Shown: piece after piece, positions 42,455-50,914 of the stretch
Position numbering within the stretch: the first letter of the stretch is position 1
Layout of the letters: every line of letters starts with the position of its first letter
Assembly (NCBI GenBank): GCA_034420695.1
Contig: DAOULB010000032.1
Location: 1-64,000 of the forward strand
Length of the DNA stretch: 64,000 bases
Direction of reading: 5' to 3'
DNA from: Io17-Chloro-G2 sp034420695
GTDB lineage: Bacteria > Chloroflexota > Dehalococcoidia > Lucifugimonadales > UBA3495
Program-made: the position numbers and the translations under genes
The notes under the pieces: model-generated
The model's input: the letters and a program-made list of their open reading frames with translations, nothing else
Databases searched by the model: none
Told to the model about the DNA's origin: nothing

Positions 42455-42709
42455 TCACACCACGAACAGCAAGATTACACTGACAATCAAGGCGTAGATG
42501 CCCAACGCCTCGGCGAAGGCGATGGCCAGGATCATGTTGGTCGTAATCTGACCGGCGGCCTCGGGGTTGCGGCCGATGGCTGCCATGGCGCCGGAACCCA
42601 GAATGCCGATACCGATACCCGGGCCCACCACGCCCAGTCCTATGGCCAAGCCTGCTCCGATATATTTTGCCGCTTCCGACGTAAATCCCTGTAAAAGGAC
42701 AAGGTCCAT
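42455..42709 (-). CDS. atpE: F1Fo ATP synthase subunit c
   Basis: An 84-residue double-helix rotor subunit. The first helix has GAGLAIGLGVVGPGIGIGIL, the polar loop is AIGRNPEA (RNP in the family), and the second helix has ILAIAFAEALGIYALI with the ion-carrying Glu. The residue after this Glu is Ala, and there is no Ser/Thr next to it or Gln in helix 1, so the sodium signature is absent and proton coupling is likely. It lies 66 bases after atpB. Confidence 0.96.
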   Translation of the reverse strand: MDLVLLQGFTSEAAKYIGAGLAIGLGVVGPGIGIGILGSGAMAAIGRNPEAAGQITTNMILAIAFAEALGIYALIVSVILLFVV

Positions 42710-42775
42710 GCCAGTTCACCCTCCTGGAGTGTTTAGATGGATATGTTGCTTTCCCTGCCAGCGGGTTGGCGCCGA

Positions 42776-43822
42776 TCAATGCTCCTGGTGGCGCACCGCC
42801 ACCGAAAGAAAGACCAACGTCAGTCCGGCGAAAATTATGCTTTGAATCAGTCCGACGAGGAGCTCAAGACCGAACACGAACTGGGTGGCCACGAAGGGCA
42901 CCAGGAAGGTCACCATCACGACCAGAATCTCCCCGGCGGTCATGTTGCCGAAGAGCCGGAAGGTAAAGCTGACAACCCGCACCAGCTCGCTGATCAGTTC
43001 CAAGAATCCGACGAAGGCGTCGATAAGGCCCGACGGGCGGAGCCTGAACAGGTTCCCCAAGGAAAAGAACTTCTTGAGGTAGCCGAACCCGTGAGCCCGG
43101 AAGCCCCAGTATTCCACAAGAGCAAAGGATATCAATGCCAAGGCCAGAGGCATGTTCAGGTCGGTGCCGGCCGACCGCAGCAGGTGGGCCTTCAGTTCCC
43201 CATCCTGGACGTAGCCCAGGAACTGGTAGAAGGGGAGCAGGGCCAGCCAGGCATTGAAAAGTACGAAGAAGAATATGGTGGCGATGATTGGAAATGCTTT
43301 GCGGGCCATTTCCGGCCCCAGGACCCCGGCGCAGGAATTGTAGGCACCTTCAATCAGCACCTCTATCAAGCCTTGGAAGCGCCCCGGAACCAAGGACTTC
43401 TTGCGGGCGCCGATGAGGAAGAACAGCAACAGGATTATGGAGGAGAACCAAGCGGAAAGCAGGGTATTAGTCACAGTGAACTGGGTAACAGGGACCGGCT
43501 CGGCGTGGTGCTTTTCCGCCTTGGAGGCATCGCCGGAAGCAGCGGCCTCGCCGTGGTCGCCGGACTTCCCGGCTTCCATATTTTCGCCGCTCTTTTCCCC
43601 GCCGTAGTCTTTGGCGGAGCCCAAGCCCAGTTGTTCGTCCCGGACCGAGGCAGGAAAGATGGGCTGTGGGGGGAGGTGGATTTCAGGTTTGTGGAGGAAG
43701 GGGCCTTCCCGGCCAAACATGGCTGAGCCAATGGCCCCCACGACGAAGCCAACGATTAAAAGGACGATAAGGGCAAAGCCGGAGACCAAAAGCAGTCTCT
43801 TGGCCAAAGCCCCTGAAGGCAC
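42776..43822 (-). CDS. atpB: F1Fo ATP synthase subunit a with N-terminal extension
   Basis: A 348-residue proton-channel subunit. The usual core starts near residue 112 (QFTVTNTLLSAWFSS) and keeps the essential Arg in FTFRLFGNMTAGEIL, with the nearby Glu, and the end GLIQSIIFAGLTLVFLSVAV. In front lies an extra helix (about residues 9-31) and a hydrophilic stretch (about 36-110) rich in Gly, Glu, Ser, Lys and His. Typical bacterial AtpB is about 230-280 residues. The GTG start overlaps the stop of the atpI-like gene (TAGTG). Confidence 0.93.
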   Translation of the reverse strand: MPSGALAKRLLLVSGFALIVLLIVGFVVGAIGSAMFGREGPFLHKPEIHLPPQPIFPASVRDEQLGLGSAKDYGGEKSGENMEAGKSGDHGEAAASGDASKAEKHHAEPVPVTQFTVTNTLLSAWFSSIILLLFFLIGARKKSLVPGRFQGLIEVLIEGAYNSCAGVLGPEMARKAFPIIATIFFFVLFNAWLALLPFYQFLGYVQDGELKAHLLRSAGTDLNMPLALALISFALVEYWGFRAHGFGYLKKFFSLGNLFRLRPSGLIDAFVGFLELISELVRVVSFTFRLFGNMTAGEILVVMVTFLVPFVATQFVFGLELLVGLIQSIIFAGLTLVFLSVAVRHQEH

Positions 43823-44145
43823 TAGGAATTCCTCCCCTGCCCGTTGGCGTCCGAGGAGTTCTTATTGCCAGCTTTTGCGCTGTTCAACAGCGGGTGAACC
43901 ATCTTATACATGCCCCAGAAGGCAATTACGCTACCCAAGACAGTACCCAGCAACATAAAGAGGGGTGCGGTTCCAAACAGCCTGTCCAGACCATAGCCGC
44001 CAGCAACGCCGATAACGATGCAGGCCGCTATGTACCATCCCAATCCAGTCAATCGCAGGGCAATAAGCCACGTGCTGGGGATTCTAGCCAAATCGGCCCC
44101 CGGGCAAGCGTGGGAAATATTAGCAGCATGAATTTCAAATGTCAA
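43822..44145 (-). CDS. AtpI/AtpZ-like small membrane protein
   Basis: A 107-residue protein at the head of the ATP synthase operon. Two transmembrane helices are seen, about residues 35-52 (GWYIAACIVIGVAGGYGL) and 60-80 (PLFMLLGTVLGSVIAFWGMY), a layout typical of AtpI/AtpZ, which help c-ring assembly or cation supply. The tail is polar (NKNSSDANGQGRNS). TTG 44145 has GGAAGG four bases upstream; TTG 44091 is an alternative. The stop overlaps the atpB start by one base, so translation is coupled. Confidence 0.78.
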   Translation of the reverse strand: MTFEIHAANISHACPGADLARIPSTWLIALRLTGLGWYIAACIVIGVAGGYGLDRLFGTAPLFMLLGTVLGSVIAFWGMYKMVHPLLNSAKAGNKNSSDANGQGRNS

Positions 44146-44189
44146 TTGGCCTTCCGGCTACGATTTTCGGCGCTTCGTTTCGAAAACAG

Positions 44190-44214
44190 ACCCTGGCGTA
44201 ATTTACGCCAGGGT
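44190..44214 (-). terminator. Hairpin terminator between nuclease and ATP synthase genes
   Basis: ACCCTGGCGTAA and TTACGCCAGGGT form a perfect 12-bp stem around a single central T. On the minus strand the stem is followed by CTGTTTTCG, a short U-run. It ends transcription of the bifunctional nuclease gene, just before the ATP synthase operon. Confidence 0.75.
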
Positions 44215-44247
44215 CGCCGCAACCGGGTCATTCGGAAGGGAATGGGA

Positions 44248-44820
44248 CTATCGGGCGGGGTTTTGCTTGCCGAAGTCCTCCAAGTCCAGGGAGTCAATGA
44301 AGTCGGTGAAAGCAGACATCCGGCGGAGTTCTTCTGGGTTGACCTCGGCAGGCTTTTCCTGCTCCACGGCGTTTTCGCTTTCGGTAATGGGCTTGCCGGT
44401 CTCTTTGTCCAAGAGAATGCCGGCCTTATCCAGCACTGCCTCTTCGACGAAGATGGGAACTTGGGCCCGCACCGCCAAGGCGACTGCATCGCTGGGGCGG
44501 CAGTCTATTTCCTTAACCACCGGGTCTGAGGCGCCCCCGTTGGACTGGATAGTTATTTTGGCATAGAAGGTGTCGTTCTGCAGGTCGTTGACCAGGATGT
44601 GCTGCACGGCCCCGCCCAAGCTGTCTATGACCGTTCTAAGCAGGTCGTGGGTCAGGGGCCGGGGCACGCTGAGGTCTTGGAGCTTTACGGCGATAGCGTC
44701 GGCTTCGGCGGGGCCGATCCAGATGGGGAGGTAGCGGTCGGAATCCTTTTCCTTCAGGATTACAACCCGCTGGTAGTTCATCGGACTGACCCTGATGCTG
44801 TCAATTGTCATCTCGAGCAT
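44248..44820 (-). CDS. Bifunctional nuclease family protein (DUF151)
   Basis: A 190-residue protein of the bifunctional nuclease (BFN) family, of which a plant homologue degrades DNA and RNA. Family marks are VVILKEKDSDRYLPIWIGPAEA, RPLTHDLLRTVIDSLGG and EIDCRPSDAVALAVRAQVPI. The C-terminal 50 residues add an acidic linker and an end with EELRRMSAFTDFIDSLDLEDF. The bacterial role is uncertain, so the nuclease label is by family. It precedes the ATP synthase operon on the same strand, split from it by a terminator. Confidence 0.87.
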   Translation of the reverse strand: MLEMTIDSIRVSPMNYQRVVILKEKDSDRYLPIWIGPAEADAIAVKLQDLSVPRPLTHDLLRTVIDSLGGAVQHILVNDLQNDTFYAKITIQSNGGASDPVVKEIDCRPSDAVALAVRAQVPIFVEEAVLDKAGILLDKETGKPITESENAVEQEKPAEVNPEELRRMSAFTDFIDSLDLEDFGKQNPAR

Positions 44821-44966
44821 TGCCCGAAGCCTCCGAAAACAGCCGCTGGCTGGGGAAATTGTATTCCCTGCCGAAAATGGGTGTCAACCCGAATAGGAAT
44901 GCAACGGAGGCCGGGCGGCAGGGCCGGTGATTGGGTGCGCTGTCCGGTGGCGACCAGCGTTGCGGG

Positions 44967-45488
44967 TTAGTCGTCGCCCAGAGACAACTGGGGGGAGACC
45001 ATCTTCCCGTCGACCTGCCCGGCGAGGTAGTCGATGCCCTTGCGGACAGACCCGGCGATGTTGTTGATTTCCTGCTCAAGGGCCCGGAGGCTTCTCAGGG
45101 CGTAGGCGTCGGCCTCGGAACGGACAGTCTTGGCTTGCTCCGCGGACTGCCTGAGCAAGCGTTCCGCACGTTCCTCGGCTTCCTGCAGGGTCATCTCGGC
45201 ACGGCTCTCGGCGCGGGCCACCATCTCGTTGTTGTCCATCCGCTCCCGGACTTCGTCGTCGGCCTGTATCTTGGTGCGGCGGGCATCAAGCATGGCTTGG
45301 TTGACTATCTGGTCCTTGCGGGACAGGACTTCTTCGGCGGCCCGGATCTCCTGGGGGATGGCGAGGCGCAACTGGTCAACCAACTCCATCACCCGGTCTT
45401 TGTCGATAATGATATTGCCGCTGACCGGGACCGTTTTGCTGGTGCTAAGCAGGGATTCCATGCGGTCGATTATGTTGATAATGTCCAT
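44967..45488 (-). CDS. Coiled-coil protein, DivIVA/FoF1-b-like, near coaD-rsmD
   Basis: A 173-residue highly charged, helical protein with no transmembrane helix. It begins MDIINIIDRMESLLSTSK; IDKDRVMELVDQLRLAIPQE and EEVLSRKDQIVNQAMLDARR are typical of a family that often lies next to coaD in Firmicutes, Actinobacteria and Chloroflexi and is annotated as an ATPase- or cell-division-like protein. Residues 85-145 look like a continuous coiled coil. The start is 45488 or 45500; GGGAGG is upstream. Function unknown; it could be a scaffold. Confidence 0.7.
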   Translation of the reverse strand: MDIINIIDRMESLLSTSKTVPVSGNIIIDKDRVMELVDQLRLAIPQEIRAAEEVLSRKDQIVNQAMLDARRTKIQADDEVRERMDNNEMVARAESRAEMTLQEAEERAERLLRQSAEQAKTVRSEADAYALRSLRALEQEINNIAGSVRKGIDYLAGQVDGKMVSPQLSLGDD

Positions 45489-45540
45489 ATATTTTCCCAT
45501 CCCTCCCAATCTGCTGTAACGCCCTTTCCCTTGGGGCCGC

Positions 45541-46017
45541 TTAACCGAATTTCCTGGCCACCGACTTGGCGACCAGGGGAGGCACCATGCCGGTGATGTC
45601 GCCGCCGAGCTTAGCCACTTCCTTCAGCAGGCTGGAGCTCAGAAACATATACTCCTGAGTGGTCATGAAGAAGGCCATGTCTATTTCGGGGGTTAGCCTG
45701 CGATTCATGAAGGCCATGTCGAACTCATACTCGAAGTCGGAACCGCTCCGCAGCCCCCGCACTATGACCCTGGTATCCAGTTCCTGGGCCAAGCGAACAA
45801 CCAAGCCTTCGAATTTGATGACTTCAACGTTGTTGAGGTGCTGGACTGCGTCCTGGAAAAGCTCCACCCTCTCATCGGCATCGAACAGGAGGTTCTTGCT
45901 GGGAGTGGCGTACACTGCGACGATTACTTTCTCGAACAGGGCCGCCGCCCTGGTGGTTATGTCCACGTGACCCATAGTCACGGGGTCGAAGGAGCCTGGA
46001 TAAAGGGCGGTTACCAT
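45541..46017 (-). CDS. coaD: Pantetheine-phosphate adenylyltransferase
   Basis: A 158-residue enzyme that adds AMP to 4'-phosphopantetheine, the fourth step of coenzyme A synthesis. The nucleotide-binding motif is LYPGSFDPVTMGHVDI with the TxGH site, and VIVRGLRSGSDFEYEFDMAFMN is the conserved substrate region. EYMFLSSSLLKEVAKLGGDI is the C-terminal motif. The start overlaps the rsmD end by seven bases, a common rsmD-coaD arrangement. Confidence 0.96.
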   Translation of the reverse strand: MVTALYPGSFDPVTMGHVDITTRAAALFEKVIVAVYATPSKNLLFDADERVELFQDAVQHLNNVEVIKFEGLVVRLAQELDTRVIVRGLRSGSDFEYEFDMAFMNRRLTPEIDMAFFMTTQEYMFLSSSLLKEVAKLGGDITGMVPPLVAKSVARKFG

Positions 46018-46571
46018 CCACTGTCACCTTTCTGATAAAAGTCCACCGCGTTATCTCCGTAGCGGCGATGGGAGAACCTGACGAGGCTGCCGTAGCTGTC
46101 TTCGAGTTCCAGACGGTTGGAATGCCCCACCACCAAGCTCGCTGCTTCCTCCAATAACCCCTTGGCGCCGCCAATGGCCTCGAGGAGCCTCCCGATTTCC
46201 AAGAACCGGTAGGGAGGGTCCATCAGCACCAGCCGGTAGGGTCCGGACAAGCCCGATAGTCCTCTCTCCACGTCGGCGCAGTAGACCTTTGATTGTTCCG
46301 AAAACCCGGCCCCGGCCAGATTGGCGTCCAGAACCCCGCATTGCCGGCGGTCACGCTCCATGAAGTCGGCCCACTCAGCGCCCCGGCTCAGGGCTTCAAT
46401 CCCCAGGCTGCCGGAGCCGGCGTACAGGTCCAGAACCCGGGAGCCTTCAACCTGTGCCGCAGACAGGATATTAAATACTGCCGCCCTGACTCTCTCCGTG
46501 GTTGGTCTTGCGCCCGGTGAAATGGTGCCCCGCAGACGGCGGCCCTTTGCTTTGCCTCCCGATATGCGCAT
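46011..46571 (-). CDS. rsmD: 16S rRNA (guanine(966)-N2)-methyltransferase
   Basis: A 186-residue methyltransferase that modifies G966 of 16S rRNA. It begins MRISGGKAKGRRLR, and RPTTERVRAAVFNIL is a hallmark. The AdoMet motif is VLDLYAGSGSLGIEALSRGA and the catalytic motif is LMDPPYR. ATG 46571 matches the usual family start; a TTG at 46580 would add three residues. A TATAAT lies about 33 bases upstream on the minus strand. It is the first gene of the rsmD-coaD pair. Confidence 0.95.
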   Translation of the reverse strand: MRISGGKAKGRRLRGTISPGARPTTERVRAAVFNILSAAQVEGSRVLDLYAGSGSLGIEALSRGAEWADFMERDRRQCGVLDANLAGAGFSEQSKVYCADVERGLSGLSGPYRLVLMDPPYRFLEIGRLLEAIGGAKGLLEEAASLVVGHSNRLELEDSYGSLVRFSHRRYGDNAVDFYQKGDSGW

Positions 46572-46685
46572 GGCAGTCAAGCCGGTTGCCGGAACAGGGA
46601 CGAATTATACATAACGGCGGATTCCTTTTCCCATAACATGGGCTGCGGCTTTTGACGATTTTAAAATTAGTTGATGAGCGGTGCG

Positions 46686-46714
46686 TTGACGCTCCTACCT
46701 GCCTATGCTACCAT
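46686..46714 (+). promoter_or_regulatory. Candidate sigma-70 promoter for ribF-tyrS
   Basis: TTGACG (46686-46691) and TACCAT (46709-46714) are 17 bases apart. The -35 is five of six and the -10 four of six. The ribF start lies about 125 bases downstream. Confidence 0.45.
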
Positions 46715-46840
46715 CCCACCAATTTCCCCAGGGTTTCCCAGGGACTTCCGGACCGTTGTCAGCCGGTCTGAAACAGGTCCATCCGGACTCTCAACATACC
46801 TTTGGGACAATTTCTACCGGGGCACAGGAACACTTCAGCC

Positions 46841-47764
46841 ATGAGTCTTCGCCAGCGGCTTGCCGAGGTCTGCCAAGACCGGGAGACCGTAGTAACCGTA
46901 GGCGTTTTCGACGGTGTGCATCAAGGACACCGCCACTTGCTGAACCGGGTGATCGACTTGGCCGGGACGGCGGCGGTTCCTGCTGTTATCTCTTTCTCCA
47001 ACAGCCCGGCAACAGTATTGCGCCCGGGCACCAAGGTCCATTACCTCACCACCCCGGAGCAGAGAGCAGACCTGCTGCGCAAAGCGGGGATCCAGCTAGT
47101 GGTGCCACTGGAGTTCACCTCGGAGCTTTCCCAAGTGGCGGCGCGGGACTTTGCTGGGCTCCTGGTCGAATTCCTGAAGATGCGGGGCTTGGTGATGGGT
47201 CCCGACACCGCCTTGGGCCGCAACCGCGAAGGAAATTTCGACCAGTTGACCGCCTTGGGACGGGAACTGGGTTTTTGGGTGGAAATAGTCGATCCACTGT
47301 CCGAGCAGGGACAGCCAATCAAGAGCAGGAATATACGCGAGGCGGTATCCAAGGGGGACATAGATGTCTGCAACCGCCTGCTGGGACGCAACTTCTCGCT
47401 GGAGGGAACGGTGGTGGTGGGCAACCGGCGGGGCCGGGAACTGGGGTTCCCCACCGCCAACGTGGACTGCCCACGGGACTTGATGCTACCGGGAGACGCC
47501 ATCTATGCTACTTGGGCATACGTTGACGGGGAGCGGCATCGTTCGGCCACCAGCATCGGTGTGCGGCCTACCTTTGGACTGACCGAACGGGTGGTAGAGG
47601 TCCATCTGCTGGACTTCAGCGGAGACCTCTACGGCAAACGGATGCAGGTGGAGTTCGTAGCCAAGCTGAGAGACCAAGAGACATTTCAAGGGCTGGAGGA
47701 ACTGGTGGCCCAAATCCAGCGGGACGTTGAGCAAGCCGAACGGACGCTGGCCGAGGCCAAGTGA
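46841..47764 (+). CDS. ribF: Bifunctional riboflavin kinase / FAD synthetase
   Basis: A 307-residue enzyme that phosphorylates riboflavin to FMN and adenylates it to FAD. The N-terminal nucleotidyltransferase domain has TVGVFDGVHQGHRHLL and ISFSNSPATVL; the ATP site DFAGLLVEFLKMRGLVMGPD and LGRNREGNFD follow. The C-terminal kinase domain has GRELGFPTANVD and TSIGVRPTFGLTERVVEVHLL. ATG 46841 is preceded by AGGAAC. Many flavoproteins in the window make this gene especially relevant. It is six bases before tyrS, probably one operon. Confidence 0.96.
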   Translation: MSLRQRLAEVCQDRETVVTVGVFDGVHQGHRHLLNRVIDLAGTAAVPAVISFSNSPATVLRPGTKVHYLTTPEQRADLLRKAGIQLVVPLEFTSELSQVAARDFAGLLVEFLKMRGLVMGPDTALGRNREGNFDQLTALGRELGFWVEIVDPLSEQGQPIKSRNIREAVSKGDIDVCNRLLGRNFSLEGTVVVGNRRGRELGFPTANVDCPRDLMLPGDAIYATWAYVDGERHRSATSIGVRPTFGLTERVVEVHLLDFSGDLYGKRMQVEFVAKLRDQETFQGLEELVAQIQRDVEQAERTLAEAK

Positions 47765-47770
47765 CGGCGT

Positions 47771-49006
47771 ATGCTGAGCCAGGGTGACATAGACAGCATC
47801 ACCACCCGGGGGGTCAGGGAAATAATCTCCCGGGAAGAGTTCGTTCGACTGCTCCAGTCGGGACGGCCCCTGCGGCTCAAGATGGGGTTCGACCCCAGCC
47901 GTCCCGACATTCACTTGGGCCACGTGGTGGGGCTGCGCAAGCTCCGCCAGTTACAGCAGTTGGGGCACAAGGTAATACTCATTGTGGGCGACTGGACCGC
48001 GCAGATAGGCGACCCGAGCGGACAATCTGCCACCAGGCCCCAACTGACCCACGAAGAGGTTATATCCAACGCCGAGTCGTACATGCGCCAGTTCTTCAAG
48101 GTGGTGGACCGGGAACAGACGCAGGTGGTGTGGCAGAGCGAGTGGTTCGGCAATTTCACTTTGGCGGATGTCATACGCCTGACCGGGCGGTTCACGGTGG
48201 CACAGTTCCTGGAGCGGGACGACTTTGCCAAGCGGTTCCAGGAGCACCGGCCCATTGCCATTACCGAGTTCCTCTACCCCTTATTGCAGGCCTACGACTC
48301 AGTGGCGATTGAGTCCGACGTGGAGTTTGGGGGCACCGACCAGATGTTCAATCTCTTGGTGGGACGCCAACTGCAGGAGATGATGGGCCAGACGCCGCAG
48401 CAGTGCTTCCTGATGCCCATTCTCCCCGGCACCGACGGGGTCCAGAAGATGAGCAAGAGTCTGGGCAATTTCGTTGCCGTGGAAGAAGAGCCGAACGACA
48501 TGTACGGCAAGCTGATGTCATTGCCCGACGCCTTGATACTGGCCTACTTGGAGTATCTGACGGACCTGCCAGGCGATGAGTTGACCGGGGCCGGCAGGGA
48601 CTTGGCGGAAGACAGAGTCAACCCGATGGAGCTAAAGAAACGACTGGCTTGGGACGTGACTTCCCAGTTTCACGACCGAGCAGCGGCAGACACCGCGCAG
48701 GAGCACTTCCAACGGGTGGTGCAGCGGCGGGACCTGCCGGAAGAGATACCGGAGTTTTCCAGAGAACCAGCCTACTTCGAGGACCGGGGAAGACGCTTGA
48801 GCAACCTGATGCTGGATGCCGCCTTGGCTTCAAGCGCCAGTGAAGCCAAGCGCCTGATCGGCCAGGGGGCAGTGCAGCTCATCCGGGAGTCTACCGGCGA
48901 GACGCGGGGCATTGACCGGGACTTGGCCTTGGCAGAGCTGGACCGGCAGCCCAGGGACGTGCTCAAGGTGGGCCGCCGCCGCTTCGTCAGGCTACTGAAC
49001 GACTGA
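47771..49006 (+). CDS. tyrS: Tyrosyl-tRNA synthetase
   Basis: A 411-residue class I synthetase that charges tRNA-Tyr. It carries HLGH in place of HIGH (residues 47-51 region, RPDIHLGHVVGL) and KMSKS near residue 233 (GVQKMSKSLGN). Substrate-pocket motifs GDWTAQIGDPSGQS and EFGGTDQMFNLLVGR are present. The C-terminal S4-like domain covers about residues 345-411, with LIGQGAVQLIRES. Sequence is of the TyrZ-like subgroup. It begins six bases after ribF. No T-box is seen upstream. Confidence 0.96.
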   Translation: MLSQGDIDSITTRGVREIISREEFVRLLQSGRPLRLKMGFDPSRPDIHLGHVVGLRKLRQLQQLGHKVILIVGDWTAQIGDPSGQSATRPQLTHEEVISNAESYMRQFFKVVDREQTQVVWQSEWFGNFTLADVIRLTGRFTVAQFLERDDFAKRFQEHRPIAITEFLYPLLQAYDSVAIESDVEFGGTDQMFNLLVGRQLQEMMGQTPQQCFLMPILPGTDGVQKMSKSLGNFVAVEEEPNDMYGKLMSLPDALILAYLEYLTDLPGDELTGAGRDLAEDRVNPMELKKRLAWDVTSQFHDRAAADTAQEHFQRVVQRRDLPEEIPEFSREPAYFEDRGRRLSNLMLDAALASSASEAKRLIGQGAVQLIRESTGETRGIDRDLALAELDRQPRDVLKVGRRRFVRLLND

Positions 49007-49059
49007 ACGTCACCAGCCCGGCGGGAAGGTCCAAGCCGGGAAGGCTTTGGAGGCCCTGA

Positions 49060-50739
49060 TTGTTTTCTTCCTCAAAAGACTTAGGCGACGAACTGGAAAG
49101 ACTCAGGAAGAGGGGCGCCCAGTGGCGGGAGAAGATTGCTGCGCGCCCGCAGCGGAAGTCCAGGTTTCTAACGCCGTCACAGATAGCGGTTAATACGGTC
49201 TACACGCCGGAAGACTTGGTGGAAACCGGTTACTTGGACGACCTTGGGCTGCCGGGAGAGTATCCCTACTTGCGGGGAATCCACGCCACCGGTTACAGGG
49301 AAAGGCTGTGGACCATGCGCATGTTCGCCGGTTTCGGCCTGCCGGAGGAGACCAACGCCCGGTTCAAGTTCCTGCTGGAAAGCGGCCAGACGGGCCTGAG
49401 CGTGGCCTTCGACATGCCCACCCTGTACGGGTACGACACTGACGACGCCAGGGCCAAGGGGGAATTCGGCAAGTGCGGAGTGGCAGTTTCGTCCTTGGCC
49501 GACATGGAGGCTCTCTTCGACGGCCTGCCCTTGGACCGAGTGACGACGTCTATGACAATCAACAGCCCGGCGGCCATCATCTGGGCCATGTACTTGGCGG
49601 TGGCGGAAAAGCAGGGCGCTTCATTGGACCAGCTTGGAGGGACGATTCAAAACGACATCCTGAAGGAGTACATCGCCCAGAACGAGTACATCTTTCCGCC
49701 GGCCCCATCGATGCGCTTGGTGGTGGACACGGTGGAGTTTGCCACGGACTACGTGCCCCGCTGGAACCCCATAAGCATCAGCGGGTACCATATACGGGAG
49801 GCGGGCTCCAACGCGGTGCAGGAACTAGCCTTCACCCTGGCGGACGGTTTCGAATACGTGAAGCATTGCCAAGAGCGGGGCATGGCGGTGGACAGTTTTG
49901 CTCCCCGGTTGAGTTTTTTCTTCAACGTGCACAACAATTTCTTTGAAGAGGTGGCCAAATTCCGGGCGGCCCGGCGTATCTGGGCCAGGGAGATGAAGGA
50001 GACCTACCAGGTGCAAGACCCGCGGTCCACCACTCTGAGGTTTCACGCCCAGACCTCAGGGGCGACCTTGACCGCTCAACAGCCGGAGAACAACGTGGCC
50101 AGGGTGTCGCTGCAGGCGCTTGCCGCCATACTAGGGGGCTGCCAATCGCTGCACACCAACGGGAAAGACGAAGCGTGGGCATTGCCAACGGAGGAGGCGG
50201 CGCTGCAGGCGCTGCGGACCCAGCAGATTATCGCCCACGAACTGGGGGTGACCGACACGGTGGACCCCTTGGGCGGAAGTTACTTCCTGGAGAGCCTGAC
50301 CAACCAGGTCGAGGCCGAAGCTTACGACTATTTCCGGCGCATCGAGGATATGGGAGGGGTGATTCCCGCGCTTGAGGCCGGGTTCTTCCAGCGGGATATT
50401 GCCGACGCGGCCTACATTTACCAGACGGAAGAAGACCGGGGTGAACGGTTGACCGTGGGGGTGAACGCCTACCAGACGGAGGAGTCGCTGGAGATTCCGC
50501 TGCTCAGGGTTGACCAGGAAGGAGAAAAGCGCCAGATAGAAAACTTGGAAGAACTGCGCCGCCGCCGGGACAACCGGGACGTAGGGCAAAAGCTCAAGGC
50601 CTTGGAGCAGGCGGCCCGCTCAGACGAAAACCTGATGACTCCCTTGATGGAGGCGGTCAAGTCCTACGCCACGCTGGGCGAAATGATGGGAGTGTTCCGG
50701 GAAGTGTTCGGAGAATACCAGCCGAACTGGCGGTTCTGA
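49060..50739 (+). CDS. Methylmalonyl-CoA mutase large (catalytic) subunit
   Basis: A 559-residue B12-dependent mutase catalytic domain, converting methylmalonyl-CoA and succinyl-CoA. Key residues are seen in LWTMRMFAGFG, SISGYHIREAG (the Tyr-His pair) and HAQTSGATLTAQQPENNVAR. GGCQSLHTNGKDEAWALPTEEAA and DPLGGSYFLESLT are conserved ends. It lacks a B12-binding C-terminal domain, so a separate small subunit must exist elsewhere. The TTG start has GGAGG seven bases upstream. The close sequence AFDMPTLYGYDTDDARAKGEF resembles archaeal-type subunits. Related isobutyryl-CoA mutases cannot be excluded. Confidence 0.88.
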   Translation: MFSSSKDLGDELERLRKRGAQWREKIAARPQRKSRFLTPSQIAVNTVYTPEDLVETGYLDDLGLPGEYPYLRGIHATGYRERLWTMRMFAGFGLPEETNARFKFLLESGQTGLSVAFDMPTLYGYDTDDARAKGEFGKCGVAVSSLADMEALFDGLPLDRVTTSMTINSPAAIIWAMYLAVAEKQGASLDQLGGTIQNDILKEYIAQNEYIFPPAPSMRLVVDTVEFATDYVPRWNPISISGYHIREAGSNAVQELAFTLADGFEYVKHCQERGMAVDSFAPRLSFFFNVHNNFFEEVAKFRAARRIWAREMKETYQVQDPRSTTLRFHAQTSGATLTAQQPENNVARVSLQALAAILGGCQSLHTNGKDEAWALPTEEAALQALRTQQIIAHELGVTDTVDPLGGSYFLESLTNQVEAEAYDYFRRIEDMGGVIPALEAGFFQRDIADAAYIYQTEEDRGERLTVGVNAYQTEESLEIPLLRVDQEGEKRQIENLEELRRRRDNRDVGQKLKALEQAARSDENLMTPLMEAVKSYATLGEMMGVFREVFGEYQPNWRF

Positions 50740-50848
50740 CCTGCTTCCCGCTCTACCACTTCTCTTTTAACCACTTCCCGGCGGCGTCTTTGCTTCTGCA
50801 ACCCCTACGCGAGACCGGAACAATAAGGGGCATCTGAGGAACTTCACC

Positions 50849-50887
50849 CACCCTCATCCCAGCCTTCTCCCATCAAAGGAGAAGGTG
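50849..50887. repeat. CCCTCATCC hairpin repeat, copy 2
   Basis: ACCCTCATCCCAG leads into CCTTCTCC (50863-50870) and GGAGAAGG (50878-50885), an 8-bp stem. It is related to the copy at 24371. This one lies between two convergent genes. Confidence 0.65.
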
Positions 50888-50914
50888 CGTTAGAGTCCCT
50901 TCTTCAAACCCTTA

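Noticed and set aside
44146..44189. Rex operator upstream of the ATP synthase operon
   Set aside because: No TTGTGA/TCACAA inverted repeat is present.
49060..50739. Truncated methylmalonyl-CoA mutase
   Set aside because: The missing B12 domain is normal for the separate large-subunit form.
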